Shown here in pieces: positions 1 to 12,430 of a stretch of DNA of 64,000 nt. Under the pieces are notes generated by a model. The model was not told the DNA's origin. It searched no databases and saw nothing but the letters and a program-made list of their open reading frames with translations. Source of the DNA: Thysanoteuthis rhombus. Lineage: Eukaryota > Mollusca > Cephalopoda > Oegopsida > Thysanoteuthidae. How positions within the stretch are numbered: the first letter of the stretch is position 1; each line of letters begins with the position of its first letter. Position numbers and translations under genes: made by a program. The stretch lies in assembly GCA_963457665.1 (NCBI GenBank), contig OY735206.1:21282008-21346007 (forward strand), in the 5' to 3' direction.

Positions 1-234
1 AACAAAAGCTGAAACAACACCAACAGACTGGCTACAAATCATACATGGTGGAGCACCTTGACTACCTCAGAGTAGAAATGGTGTTGTTCTGCAGTATAGC
101 AATATCTGGCTCCATGTTTTCAATAATTTCTATTACATTTTGTTTTCATCCTCATTTTTAGTTGTTTTTTAAAAACTCAACTTTCAACTTATTCATAGAC
201 TACAAATAAACAGTACGATCAGAAATGAAAAATA

Positions 235-302
235 AGTTCCAGGTGAGAATCAAACTCAAGTCAAAACACGTTTCAGCCCAGCTGATAGGACCATTTTGCC
301 AC
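235..302 (-). repeat. Possible tRNA-like fragment
   Basis: The reverse complement reads ATGGTCCTATCAGCTGGGCT then GACTTGAGTTTGATTCTCAC. GAGTTTGATTC is B-box-like and CAGCTGGGC weakly A-box-like. No repeat partner was found in the window. Confidence 0.25.
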
Positions 303-714
303 AGAGGCTTCCATGACCAGCAGGTCAATCTTCACAATCTAACTCATTATTTACTCCGATAACCAGCGCCATGTTCATTGTTTTCATTTTAGACCTAGTA
401 ATATTAGTAAGAATAATATGGAGGAAAACTATGTACAAGTAAAAGTTTCCTCCAGGGTAGCCCCGCATTCCTTCCCCTTTTTTTAAACATCACTGACTGA
501 CTCTATGGTCAAAGTTGAGGCTTCAATGAATATCAATTCTTGGAATGAAGAATTAGGAAAGGAACTGACAACTTGCCATCAAGATAGAACTTTATATATA
601 TATTACACACATACAAGGCCAAGAAACAACATTTTGATTGAAAACGCTAATCAATTTATTCAAAATCTGTTGTTGGACATGGGCTTTTCCCAAAGTCTGT
701 AAAGCAGGGTGGGG

Positions 715-835
715 GGTGATGGGCCGACCCATTATTTGTTGGGGGGAGGGGCAAAAGGATTCATGCTTGTCCCAAGGGTAGTAGAGCGGAATGAACACAA
801 ACTGTCTCAACCAGAGTTTCTCCATACCTACAGTT
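715..835 (-). repeat. tRNA-headed SINE family S, fragment
   Basis: The core AAGGATTCATGCTTGTCCCA then AGGGTAGTAGAGCGG is shared with copies at 5.2, 12.3 and 30.9 kb. Where those have a B-box-like reverse complement this copy has CAACCAGAGTTTCTCC, so the head is damaged. Confidence 0.5.
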
Positions 836-1477
836 AACCTTTCTGCTACTCACACCTCCCAAGGGTGTTTTTAGAAAAAATTGCATAGACTGAAATTCAG
901 TATTGCCAACTCAAAAAAATATTTTCATGCTAGTTTGACTGCCAAAAAGTAGCAAATGAGAAAAATAGAGAAAAATAACAAAAAAAAAGTACCAGGAAGG
1001 TGCTAAAAATAGTCAAAATGTTTAAGCATTTCCATGCTAAATCAGTGATTTTGGCACTGCCAGATTTCCATTTGCCCAAGACAGAACTCCATTAACATCC
1101 ATGACCTCCTCCAATGATTTCTTAATGATCTGTTCAAAATTATTTTGTTGAAATCAATCAGCAATTTCATGTTAAACAGTCAGAATACCAGATGTAAAGA
1201 TCTTTTTTAATCCTTATATAACTGTTTATATTCTAACTATTCTGAGCAATATTTTCTAGATTTAATACATTTGATGATAGAGAGTGTAATAGTTATCTAA
1301 TGGATTACCCTACACGTTTCATTTCATGTTTCTAAGAATGTAAGAAATGTTTCAGTGCGAGTCTTTAGATTAAATGGCGAGTAGACTTTATAGATGAGCT
1401 AAACAGGAGTTTCTAAAGAAACACAAATTTCAAAAGTGCGTGTTTCTCGTACACTGAAGAAAAACTGAACTTAATAT

Positions 1478-1700
1478 CTGTACCTTGCATAAGTGAATCA
1501 CCCTAACCCAAGCATGTACCAGAACTAATTATCTTATACAAAAAAAAAAAAGAAAAAACATTTTTTTTAAAGAAAATCTTGTAAGTAAAAAAAAAATTTT
1601 TTTTAAAATAGCAGCACAAGATTTGGACATAGATGATATCTTTAGACAGTGCCTAGTGGAATACTCATGTAAATGTTCAAGATTGAACTCTCCACCTCAA
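1478..1700 (+). repeat. Dispersed repeat H, copy 1
   Basis: The hallmarks are CTGTACCTTGCATAAGTGAA, TCACCCTAACCCAAGCATGT, ACCAGAACTAATTATCTTAT, then an A-rich stretch and AGCAGCACAAGATTTGGACA. Three further copies share this order. The 75-codon frame starting at 1623 falls partly in the repeat and has no recognisable domain. Confidence 0.6.
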
Positions 1701-2546
1701 CATGACAAGGAGTGGCCAGAGACACATGAAGATTCACATAGAAACTCAAAAAGAAGAAGAATCTGTAACCCACTTAGTCAGGCCATTTCAAGGGGCTATG
1801 GTAATTCATTTGTGTTCGAAATGAATGACAACAGTTTTTATCTGACATAAAAAGATTATTTTTACTGTCATCCTAGAGAGTTATGCTCTGTTCTCCATTT
1901 ATACACATGTTCAATCTCGTCTTTGTCTTCATAGCTGAGCAACAACCAGTTTATCCAGTGAGCCAAAATATCATTGACGTTAACATTAGAACAGTATTTG
2001 CAGATAGAGCTAAAACCACATTTTGAGTGACATTAATGGTTTCATTCATAATGCAGGTAAGTGATAATTCTTCACTGACAAGGAATTGGTGGTGACAGAG
2101 GGGGGGGTATTCATTTTAGTTTCCAGTCAATTCTTGAATCCATCAAAGAAAAAAAAAAAAAACCAAAATAACTACACTTTCATTCAGAAAATTCAATACA
2201 AAGAATGGGAAAGAAAAGTATTGAAATTTTATACATGTTTTTATTTTTCTTAATCTCTTTAGCAAAAAGTAATTCCATTTCGAAAAGTTATTCAGGCTTA
2301 GTTAAAGAGATTCAATAAGTAAATGTATTGACAGTAAGTGAAATGGACTTAGGCAGGGAGTATATAAAAACTATAAATGAATTTTTAAAATGAATTCTTG
2401 CATAAACTAACAATTCAAAACCATGAAAGAATAGAAAACTGCAATTATATGATTCTAATAAATCTGTTGTAATGAGAACAGCTGAATATTTTCACTAGAC
2501 AAAAGGAATCCCTCATATAATATACTCATCGAAGAACACTAAAACT

Positions 2547-2870
2547 ATAACTCTGTACCTTGCACAAATGGATCACTGTAACCATTCATGTACCGGAACT
2601 AATTATCTGTATATTTTTATACATATTTTTTTTCCAAATGGATCTTTTATCAAAAATCATCTTTAGAAAAAAAAAAGGAAAGTTTTTTCATCTAAAAAAT
2701 ACCAGCACAAGGGTTGGGCATTGATGGTCCTAAATGACCATAGGGATCCAAAAAAGCACTTTTGGAGGAGAAAAAAAAAGGGAGAGTAGAAAGTACCTAG
2801 GGGTGTACACATGCAAATTTTCATGGTTGTAGCCATGATATCCAGAAACACAGTCGGAATCCTCAATGAA
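2547..2870 (+). repeat. Dispersed repeat H, copy 2
   Basis: It reads CTCTGTACCTTGCACAAATG, GATCACTGTAACCATTCATG, TACCGGAACTAATTATCTG, then ACCAGCACAAGGGTTGGGCA, TTGATGGTCCTAAATGACCA and AAAAAGCACTTTTGG. This is the longest copy and contains the TGGTCC...TGACCATAG block missing from copy 1. Confidence 0.62.
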
Positions 2871-3764
2871 ATTTCCAAGTCAGTTCTAAACAGGGAGCAA
2901 CTGTTGTTCTCTGACTGAAGTCTTCTTAATATGATTAGGCCAAAAGTGATAGAAGCTTCACAAAGATAACCTATCTGGAATGGACGGTGGGAACATTATT
3001 ACTAGATTTATAATAAACAAATATATCTACAACCAAAAATCAGTTTCAGACCACAACATTATTTTGGAGAAGACCAGAAAGGGAAAAAAAAAACAAAAAA
3101 AACATATTATACCTGAAGAAAGCCATAGTATGGCTCATCTCAAACATGTTGCCAACATCAAAGATAGAAAGAAAAGGTTTGATAGCCTGAACAAAATTTG
3201 GAATCCACAAAAAAAATGACCGGCTGGATGAAAGATAGTACAAGCATTTTAATTGGATTGTGTGCACAAGTAGAACAAAATATATCCAGTCGGAGAATAT
3301 TGTGAATAATCTGTAGATAAAATAATACAATTTTTTCAGTCAAACTCGAAAGCAGGTAGGCATCCAATTCATAATTGTGGATAACTCCAACTGACTCAAG
3401 CAGCCGACTATAACTTCTGTTCTATTTCTAAGTAAGTAAAAAACTTCACTTGCAAAAATTGAATTCACTTTCCAAAAAGATTCAATGAGAAAATCTATTT
3501 GTGTACGTCTTCCTCGATTTGGATGCCAAATCATCTCTGAATAATTGAATATATACTTTAATAAATGCAAATCTTTCTCAAAAAGTTTCCCATAGGTCTA
3601 ATTGGTTTAAATGTACTTCGGAGAGATTTGAATTCTGAAAACCTGGCTGTAAATAGAGAAAATAAATCCTGTACATTGTATGACTTTTTCAAGTTTTATG
3701 CATCAATAAAAAAAATCTTGAATGGAAAAATTACCAATCTTATCCATTTACGTTCTTAGGGTTC

Positions 3765-3960
3765 ATCACTCCTGGTATATATGAATGAATCACCATAGCC
3801 CTTGCATTTATCAGAACTATCTACAAAATTATTATCTTTCTTTTACCGGAAATTATCTGGGGAAAAAAAAAATGGAACAGCACAATTGTTGGTCCAAAAT
3901 GACCATAGAAGAAAAAAAAAAGAAAAAAAAAAAAAAAGCACTTTTGAAAATATAAAAAAT
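3765..3960 (+). repeat. Dispersed repeat H, copy 3
   Basis: It reads GAATGAATCACCATAGCCCT, TGCATTTATCAGAACTATCT, AGCACAATTGTTGGTCCAAA, ATGACCATAGAAG, and ends AAAAAAAGCACTTTTGAAAA. Long A runs interrupt it. It is followed at ~4100 by an RTE relic. Confidence 0.58.
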
Positions 3961-4097
3961 TCAGTTTACTGTAGAAGCCATTTTGTTACAGCATTAGAAA
4001 AGTGGTTAGAATTATGGTTTCAATTCACAAGAACTGTATAGAATAATCAAAAAATCCCATTTCTTTAGATGAATGATTGTGTAAAGAACTTTCAGCA

Positions 4098-4335
4098 ACA
4101 TGGAACTTAACCAAAAGATTGACCCTCAAACTGAAGATCATGGAACATGTACAGAAGAGAATCATGTTCAACATCAAATGAAGAGACCACAAAACAGCAC
4201 AGTATATTACAGACAAAACAGGAGTCAGAGAAAAACCATCCATTAGAAAACTCAAATGGCTATGGGCAGGTCATGTTGCTAGAATGCTAGACAACCGCTG
4301 GACATCACGATTCACAACATGGATCCCAGACCGTA
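4098..4335 (+). pseudogene. RTE-type LINE C-terminal relic
   Basis: The sequence reads as a decayed version of the same C-terminal region: WNLTKK-like start, RTM-like stretch, RDHKTAQ-like, KTGVREKPSIRKLKWLWAGH-like and ARMLDNRWTSRFTTWIPD-like. The frame is broken by substitutions and small indels and no tail remains. It is a short, old 3' fragment with no function expected. Confidence 0.8.
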
Positions 4336-4435
4336 ATGTCAAAATTTGAAGTCATAAAAAGAGATTGTATCATAGAATAAACATGACCAGAATCAATTCT
4401 ATTCATGAACACAATCACATTTAGAAGAAAAAACC
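4336..4435 (+). repeat. Dispersed repeat L, short fragment
   Basis: The words ATTTGAAGTCATAAAAAG, AATAAACATGACCAGAATCA and ATTCTATTCATGAACAC parallel the first third of repeat L. It abuts the RTE relic at 4335. Confidence 0.4.
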
Positions 4436-5207
4436 AATAGAACCCTCTGCCATATATGATATCTACTGTTATTCAGAACCTGACTTGATATGCTGTATAC
4501 TATAACACAGATCAAACTGATATACTTTCACAGCATTTATATAATTCATATCAAAAATGTCCAAGTTGCAGTGAGATTAAAGCTAACTAAAATTAACATT
4601 GGCTTCAATAGAATCAGAAATCCACTATTTTCCTAATGATTAAAAGTAAATGATACCTGAAATAGAAGATTTTAGTTCATGAATATTTACAGTAAAACAA
4701 GTTTTATGTCAGATCCGTCAAGAGTAACATTGATCCAATACCAAGCATTTTTACAGTAATTCTATTGAATATCAACTATCATTTACTAGCAATCATTGTT
4801 TCAAAACTTATCATTTCATTCTACAGTACTGGTTTGACAGGTGCATGTTTGGAAATTGTCATTGAAAATGATTTTCTGTCTGTAGAACGAAATTATGACT
4901 TCAAAGTATTTTCATTACTTCTAATCAGTGTTGCCAATTTGGAAATTACATATCTTGATTTGGATAATTCTGAAGAGCAAAAGTCAAGGGAGATAATTTA
5001 AAGAATATGAAAGAAGATATTAATTTTATTATCTTTTTTTTCCTACTGCCTGAAGTGGTGACTAATCTATCTGGTAAAAACCAACTTCGTACTATCACCA
5101 GTTATAGAGTGATCATGGTACATACACGTACGCAGATTTTATTCGTGTAGTTATGAAAAGTATTTCTCTTTATGCAGACAAGCATCCCAAGTGGAATCAT
5201 CCACTTC

Positions 5208-5352
5208 ACTTTTCACCAATTTATCCATAGCTGGGAGGAAAGATGGATTAATGCTTTTCCCAAGGGCATTTGTGCAAAGTGTCTTCACTAGAGTTTGAAC
5301 TCGGGATGCCGAGTCTATTCTCTATGCCTCTACCCACCCAGTCACTGGTATC
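5208..5352 (-). repeat. tRNA-headed SINE family S, best copy
   Basis: On the minus strand from 5345 it reads TGACTGGGTGGGTAGAGGCA (A-box-like TGGGTGGGTAGAGGC), then CCCGAGTTCAAACTC (B-box-like GAGTTCAAACTC) at the usual spacing for a Pol III head. It continues CCTTGGGAAAAGCATTAATC and CAGCTATGGATAAATTGG. This is the structure of a tRNA-derived SINE. Confidence 0.62.
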
Positions 5353-6639
5353 CTGTCTTGATTACCAACTGACATTAACTAGCACTTATTGTTTAAAACC
5401 CATCATTAAGTGAAAGTGAAAATTGATACTTAGAATATTCTCAAAGGGAAAATAAAGAAAACAAGACTGGCTGTATCAGGGTCACACTGCAATCTGAACT
5501 TAACTATTTCAGCCACTAAGCCAATTTTCCAAAAAACAAAAAAATGTTTTCCCTACTTATTGAGGGGAGAGTGTACAAAATATCAAGTTTCTACTTCAGA
5601 GATTTAGGACTGAAAAGTGTTGAGAAAAAGAATTAGAGTAAAGATTAAAGAGAAAAAGTAATAAAATTCTAATAAAAAGAATATTTAGCAACACCAGATA
5701 ATTAAATCTAGTGTCCATAGCAATCCATTTACTTTCTTTCTTCCTTCCTTTCTTTATGATATAGTAATAGAACCTGTCTTTCAACTCTCTTTTCCCTTCT
5801 CTCTTGACCTATCATTTTGAACTTTTCACTTCTTAATCTCAACTGGAAATCTGAACTCATCATTTTTGTTAGGTTAGGAAAATAAAATCCACTCTCTAGG
5901 AGTTTTGACAACATCAAGTCACACATCTTCAAATTGTTAAGTATACTAAAGCAATCATCTCCTAAGAGACAAGTCCTAGATTTATCAGCATGCATAAACC
6001 TAGTGAGGCATGCAAGTTTCAAGTCAGTTCGAAATTCTAACAATATTTTGTTACAGGACTAAGCCTTGGCAGGATGTCATTTTCTATGCTTTTCAGACAT
6101 ATGCAATCAGAAAATAATACTCACTATCAATGAACAAAAATTGTATAGCATGGTGTGATCCGAACAAAAGTTTGAATAGCTAGAGAAGCTTAAAGACTGG
6201 TCAGCTAAGGCATCATGTTGAAATTACAATCAGACAGTCCAACCAATTATCTTCCCCAATATCTAAGAAAATTTCAGACCGCAGCTTCTCAAAATTCGAG
6301 ATGTCTGTTTGGATACAATTCTACCTTTGTTCATCAATTCCTATCTAGCCAACTAACTACTTTTCTAGTGCTGACCATAACAATACAGGAAGTTCAAGCC
6401 GTCTGTGCCAAAATGTTCATTACTCCTGAAAGCAAGGATATTTGATTGGCAACAATAGCTGGTAGCCAAGATGGCACAGCCTATTACTGGACATTTAACT
6501 CAAAAACTGTTACAAAATCTAAGCAAAAAAAGAGAACATCAGTTATGTATAAGTAAAATGAAAGATTCTAAAGTCATGGGTTTTAACCTGGAGTGCACAT
6601 ACCCCCAAGTGAGGTGTGAGGCAATCTTTCGAGGTGCAA

Positions 6640-6835
6640 AAAGAAGTAGCAAACAATTTTTTCCATATTGTTGCTGATGTATACAACATTAATCGAGAAA
6701 AAAAAAAGAAAGAAAAGCAAGAGTCAGCACATAGAATGGTTTTATTATTAACATTTTGATACAGTCTTACTTTTGATATCTGATATCTTTTAACATTTTG
6801 TTATCAACACTTTTTAAACTTGACTTTGCAAATTT
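6640..6835 (+). repeat. Dispersed repeat K, copy 1
   Basis: Shared words with the 13.6-kb copy are ATATTGTTGCTGATGTATAC (ATTGCTGATGTATAGAAC), AGTCAGCACATAGAATGG, TTTATTATTAACATTTTGAT then ACAGTCTTACTTTTGATATC, and TTTTAACATTTTGTTATCAA. No ORF or terminal structure seen. Confidence 0.55.
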
Positions 6836-7254
6836 TGACCTTATCAAAATTAATTTTTAACAGCAACAGAAGTTGATACTTTTGTGAATGACAAAAGTTT
6901 TTTTTGTTCAGACCAATAGTAAATTAGTTTCTGCCACATCAGATCTACAAACCATTCAGCTCATAAAAGAAAGTGTTGCTACAATGTTCAAGGTCGGCCA
7001 TTTTGAAATTGAAATTGGAGGACTGTGGATGTACATTTCTTCCAATTATGACTAATAATCAAGCTGGGGGGGGGGGGTAATTGTGCATGGATCTGCCTAA
7101 AAGATTTGATGAGTTCTTTCTGACTACATATGTAACACTTTCCCATAGTCTCACTCCTACCCTTCCACAAAAATTTCATAGAAATTTATTGGGAACTTCT
7201 ATCGCATGGACAGACATGAGCAAATACTGACATTTATGAGGGGGGGGATATTTT

Positions 7255-7470
7255 TGTGTTTTATTTTATATCTGCTCCTTTCTGCCTACATGATATCTCT
7301 GAAATTCATTGATAACTTCTCAAAAATTATCACTGAATTTCACTGAAATTTTGTGAGAGGATGGGCAATAGGCTACGAGAGAAATAATTGAAGTTTGGGA
7401 TGGATCCACGTAAAATGACTTTGTCATAATTGAAAGATATATGCATGCACTAGTCCATTTTGAAAAATAG
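7255..7470 (+). repeat. Dispersed repeat N, partial copy
   Basis: The words CATGATATCTCTGAAATTCA, GAAATTTTGTGAGAGGATGG, GCAATAGGCTACGAGAG and GTTTGGGATGGATCC match single units of repeat N at 41 kb. The upstream 7140-7200 stretch (CACAAAAATTTCATAGAAAT then TTATTGGGAAC) may be a second unit. Confidence 0.5.
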
Positions 7471-8311
7471 ACAGCTTCAAATATCATAGAAAAACGGGCA
7501 ACAATTTTTTTTTTCTGAATCCGGATGGTTTTCAGACATGATTTAACTTTCTAGCCAAGATTCTATCCCAACCATTCACAAGAAAAGGATAGAGAGAAAG
7601 GGTGAAAAGAAGAATACTCTTCTTTTATGTCACACTACATCATATCATTCCTTTTTTTCTCAGACCAATTCTCGAGATAAAAAATAGAAAGTACAAGGAA
7701 GTAAGAAAGTCTATGCAGCGTTTATAAATAATGTACACACTTCATATATAACTTTTTCATTTCCGAATGAATTATATTGCATTTCAGACAATATTTTTTG
7801 TTTTTTGAAGCAATGATTATTTTTGTTTTTCATGGGGATTAAATTGAAAAATCAATTGGAAACAAATAGTTCTATATCAGAAACAAAAGGTGTCAAAAGT
7901 TATAAGTCACAGGTTTCGATTAGTTTGTTTCTTGTTAAGCCTTAACATCTATGGGTGCAAGAAAGATTTTGAAATCTCAAAGGGCCTTCAAGAAACTTCA
8001 AGAGCCACTGTACTAAATATGAATGTACAGTATAAATAGCAAAACTAATTAGTATAAATTACAATAATAATACTTCTAAAATTTTATACTTAGAGCAAGA
8101 GATTATACTTCATGAGAGGTTTTATCTGTTAGTAGGTCTATCCAACATATGGTTTCTCAGCCGTTTCAAGTCAGATTTAGTAGAAAGTCATCACTTGATA
8201 GGAGGCCTCTTACCTAAGAAAATCTTCCTCTCAGGGCAGCATGATCTTAGAGCATATAAACTATCGTGTACGCCTCACTAAACTTCCCGTTCTTGTTTTC
8301 CTGATTGATCT

Positions 8312-8610
8312 GTGTTTTTATTCAGGGTCAATATGAAGACTGAATGGAATTATTACATAGAGCTAAAGCTAGTCAGAAACCGTCTACGATGGTTAGCTTA
8401 TACCTCAAGAATGGACAATGACAGACCAGTGAAAGCCTTGCTTTATGGTGAATTTGCTAATGGAATCAGATCTGTTGGGTGTCCTGAATCATGATATAAA
8501 GATACATGCAAAAATACTGGTCATGTCCTAGACCGTGGGAGGGGGGGATGATTGCCAAAAATGGAGACAATTCACACTTGCGAAAAAGTCACAGTGGAAA
8601 AAAAATGACT
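8312..8610 (+). pseudogene. C-terminal relic of a second LINE type
   Basis: The first 60 codons read ...LVRNRLRWLAYTSRMDNDRP, then ALLYGEF and GIRSVGCPES. The sequence downstream, after stops, still suggests a YKDTCK-like and W-rich end. This order (RLRWxGHxxRM, LLYGEL, GxRxxGxPxxRYKD) is the common C-terminus of non-LTR reverse transcriptases distinct from the RTE family in this window. Only the extreme 3' end survives. Confidence 0.65.
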
Positions 8611-8619
8611 TATACTGGA

Positions 8620-10440
8620 GGAAAACAGGAGGAGACAAAAGAAGACAACAATAATAATCTCCTTTGAAAGCTTATCTATTCGGTATATGTTTGCTGTCTA
8701 AGTGTTAAATGTGTCACTCATTAGAGGCATATATACGTATACGCACATGTATACATACTAGAACCCTTTACAGCTCCAAATACTAAATATACATTTTTTC
8801 TTAACTTTTCCCCGTAATAATTCATGTCATTTTTGTCAATTAATTCCTGATATCTGTTAATGTAATTTTTTTTTTCAGTTATTTTCATGCTTTACATGGA
8901 ATTCGATACTATGATACTATGCTTGAATTTTTTTCATTTGTATTTTCAGTTGTTTACCATGTAACCTTTTCAGGATTTCAAAAACAGAACAGTTATATTA
9001 ACATTATTTATAACTCAAACATATACATACTCGCAGGGATGCCTGGTATCACCCAAGAGAAATATGTTCAAGGTTTGACGAATAGAGCTTCTTATATCAA
9101 GATAGAAAGGAAATATGTTGGAAGGTAAAATTTTTTTGCTTCCAATCCATAAAAGCGTATTTACCTCTGGGAACATACTGTTTTTGGTAATGTTTATGGT
9201 AGGGAACCTTCCCCACAATAATCTGACACATTCCCATTTGCAGATTATTGCGCATTATAGGAGTAAGGTTTCGAAGTATGCGTTCACACCCAGGAAATAT
9301 TATGGAAAAATAATAAATGAAAAAGATGACAACTTCATTTTCTATCACACATGCTTTGGGACAGACTCCAATAATGCTTAACAGTAAAGGTGTTTAAACA
9401 CAAGATGAATTTTGGTATCGTCTTGTTAGAACTAAAGAAGCAGATATCTACCTTCACATCATTATGAAATCGTATATCCTATGAAAGGAATTAATGACAG
9501 TAAAGAATTGAAGCAATAAAGAACTGCTTGATAGTTAACCAAAAACTTTTTTAGAATGAACCGCTTATTTCTATCCGGACGAAAAAGAAGGCTCATTGTA
9601 ACACTACAGTTGTATTTCCCATCCCCACTCTAGAAAAGGTAGGAAATCCAATTCAAATGAAAAATGACAAGGTGTCTTTTGTTAAAAAAAGTTTCAATGG
9701 ATGCAAAGTGTTGAAAATAAATATTGGGAAATATTTTTCATTTTTGCCAAGAATACATTCTTTCAAATCCATCAAATAAGACCCCACTCTGCTAAGGATA
9801 AAGAATTCGGCCCTGAGATAATCTAAGTAGAGATGATACATAAAGAAAAAACCCAAATGATTGCATGCAATGAAGATGATAACTTTGAAAACAAAACTCG
9901 TCAAAATTGTTTACAACTAAGAAAATGGTATCTCCCTACAACTTATGATTGAAAAGCGACATGTGACAAAAGAGTGCACAGAAGTTGATAAAAAATAGTT
10001 TTAATGTATTTGAATCTCAGCCCAATTTGTAATTTGAATGATTTTAGAAAATACAGACATATAAATCATTTGTATCCAGTATTTATAAACAAATATTTCA
10101 GTATTTAAAGAAGTTGCTTATACTGTTATGAAAAATAAGAAGTGATAAATATTACAAGTGGTATTGAAAGGTGTGTAGAGGTATCTATTTATTTCAATTC
10201 ATTCATTAACATTTTTGCACGTTATGTTTCGGTGAGAAATGTCTTGGATTAGATTTATATTTTACATAAATGTTTCCGTTAAATATAGTGCTAAAAAACT
10301 AACTATGCAAGTGAGATAAAAAAAAAAAAAAAGACATTTCACATGCTGTGATTACAAGTGACATGGCTAGTATCATATATTATTGTTCTGTTTTAGATGC
10401 TTGAATAAAACAGAACTATCTCAAAAACTGCTCACAAGGG
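8620..10440. other. No recognisable feature
   Basis: AT-rich sequence with short open frames on both strands (8919-9381, 9653-9904). None has a domain, a repeat partner or codon-like structure that I can defend. Confidence 0.5.
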
Positions 10441-10472
10441 AAGAAATTACCTTGTTCACTTTGAATTATCAC

Positions 10473-10662
10473 CTTTAGTACTCAACACTTGTTGCTCCTT
10501 CGTTAAGTAGTCATTAAGTAAACTCAAATCAACCGCCAAAAAAGAAATGGAGGTGTAGGCATATCCCTTATAGACAACTGCTCTGTTGACAAAAAGACGC
10601 CAGAACCTATAGCTTGAGCCAATTATTGGAGGAATTTCAATAAAAAAATCATTTCTTTCCAA
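10473..10662 (-). CDS. Unassigned candidate exon
   Basis: A 68-codon frame on the minus strand reads with balanced composition: NDFFIEIPPIIGSSYRFWRL, then FVNRAVVYKGYAYTSISFLA, VDLSLLNDYLTKEQQ. A donor-like AAG-GTGATA lies at 10467-10475 before the stop. No clear acceptor was found. No repeat partner exists in the window. I do not recognise a family. It could be chance; the absence of simple sequence is the only support. Confidence 0.2.
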
Positions 10663-10679
10663 TGTTTAGAAGCAGAGAT

Positions 10680-12300
10680 TGGCTGAAAAATTACCTCAAA
10701 TGACCTGCTAGGTAAAGCTCACATTGCCTATGTGGGGTGCTGACCTCTTCATGCAGAATATTAGATCAATAGGCATAGCAGTTTTATAGGAGAAAAGGTA
10801 CAGACAGACAAAAAGCTCTAATATTAGTGTATATCATATATATATATATATATATATGTATATATTAGAATACCGGTAAAAAATGGTATTACAAATAGAT
10901 TGGCAATCAAGAGCCAGAAGCCAATATAGTAGATAATCTAATCATGAAAAAAAGTTTAATGATAGTTTATGTAGAAAAATAATGTATATTTTTGTCAATA
11001 CCTTATCACTGAAATGGATTTCTAATATTTTTTAATACCTATAAATTTAAACACTTCATTACTATGTTTGTTGTTATGTCATGCAAGCCAGGAGAAATAT
11101 ATCAAAAAGAAGTCCCTAAACTGAGGTATGCGTAGTCCTATGGCTACATTTGAAATTCACATGGGATACATAGTGATCTGAGCATATAACTATGGTGAAA
11201 ACCACCGCACAGGGTAATAACTGCACCACAAAAAAGCTGATTACCACAATCAACTAGGCAAACTCTTTTCCCACGACACTCAAGCCGATTTTGCATGTCA
11301 CGTATTGGTTCCGGATACAAAACTTACAAACGGATTGCTAAATCAGCTTTTTGAGGACTGCTCTAATTTCCATAAACAGGGCTTTGTGATTCAATATTTT
11401 CAGTGATATTGGGTATTAAATCAAATCATAGATCATATCTCAATACACCCCATCTCGACCTTGGTTGTGCAGTTGCCTGAGTTTTCCCTCATATAGATGA
11501 ACTAGTTTGCAAATAACAGGCACCAAAAATTAATCATTGTATATCCTATGAGGAAGTGGAAGTTATGATATTACCCAAACCTTTCAACGTGGTTCAATTT
11601 TATCATCCGGGAACATGGGAAAATTCACCCAGGCAGGTGTTGGCATCAGCAGGCAGTTTTGATGCTGCGTCAACCTTCTTCATGTTTTGTATTTTTTTTT
11701 TCCTCTCCAAAATAATTGAGCGTACAGGATACGAAGACTCCCAACCATTTTCTAGACAGACTGGCTAAGGAAAATGTGACAAGCGATGTGTTGAGTTGGT
11801 GGTTCCTCACCAGGGGGGATTTCTCCCAAGGGACGGCAGGGGGGGGGGGCAGTTTAGGCAGTCCAGGCGGGGGAATAAGGTTAATAGCAAGAAATAAAGT
11901 TGCCAAATCAGCCATTTTTTTTCACTCTCTCATACTCGAGTAAGTACAGTGGATGATATGATACAAGACATATGACTACAGACTTTTCTTGTGGAACATG
12001 AAAACTTGTCAGATTGCCCAAGGAGTGCAGAAAAAACAAAATGGTTGGAGCCCCTATTCATATCAACAACAGAGAAGTGAAACATGAAATACTTATCCAG
12101 CGATCAGGAAATGTGGAAACAGATAGACTCATTGTGGAGCATAGTGCTGCAACCACTCAGCAGCAGTTCCAGTAGCAAGTACATTTCAAGAAGTAAAATT
12201 GCTAACCCTACTTCATCCAGGCTCACGACTAGACTGTTAAGCTGTAGGTTTTTCACCCTGTCAGAGCAACCCTCTCCTAGATTGACTGCCTCACTGTGCT
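10680..12300. other. No recognisable feature apart from one (TA)n tract
   Basis: Short frames at 11556-11943 overlap on opposite strands and include a G-run; none resembles a known protein. Confidence 0.5.
10836..10860. repeat. (TA)n microsatellite
   Basis: About 11 TA units. Confidence 0.88.
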
Positions 12301-12307
12301 GAAGGGT

Positions 12308-12430
12308 TCTAGTTACTTGGCAATTTATCCACAGCTAGGGGGAGAAGTGGATTCATGCTTTTTCCAAGGGCATCAGTGCGACATGAATGTAAACCATTGA
12401 TTCAGTGGTCCATGCCAGTAACTGTTATTC
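12308..12430 (-). repeat. tRNA-headed SINE family S, body fragment
   Basis: The plus strand reads GCAATTTATCCACAGCTAGG, GGATTCATGCTTTTTCCAAG then GGCATCAGTGCGACATGAAT, matching the body of the 5.2-kb copy. The head is decayed beyond TGATTCAGTGG. Confidence 0.55.

Noticed and set aside
899..1059. Possible small hAT-like MITE (CAGTATTGCCAA ... TTGGCACTG)
   Set aside because: The ends are only weakly inverted and the flanking 8 bp do not match; no second copy was seen.
4927..5030. CAGTGTTGCCAATTTGG resembling the 27.6-kb MITE end
   Set aside because: No matching right end follows within the expected distance, so a lone 12-bp match is not enough.
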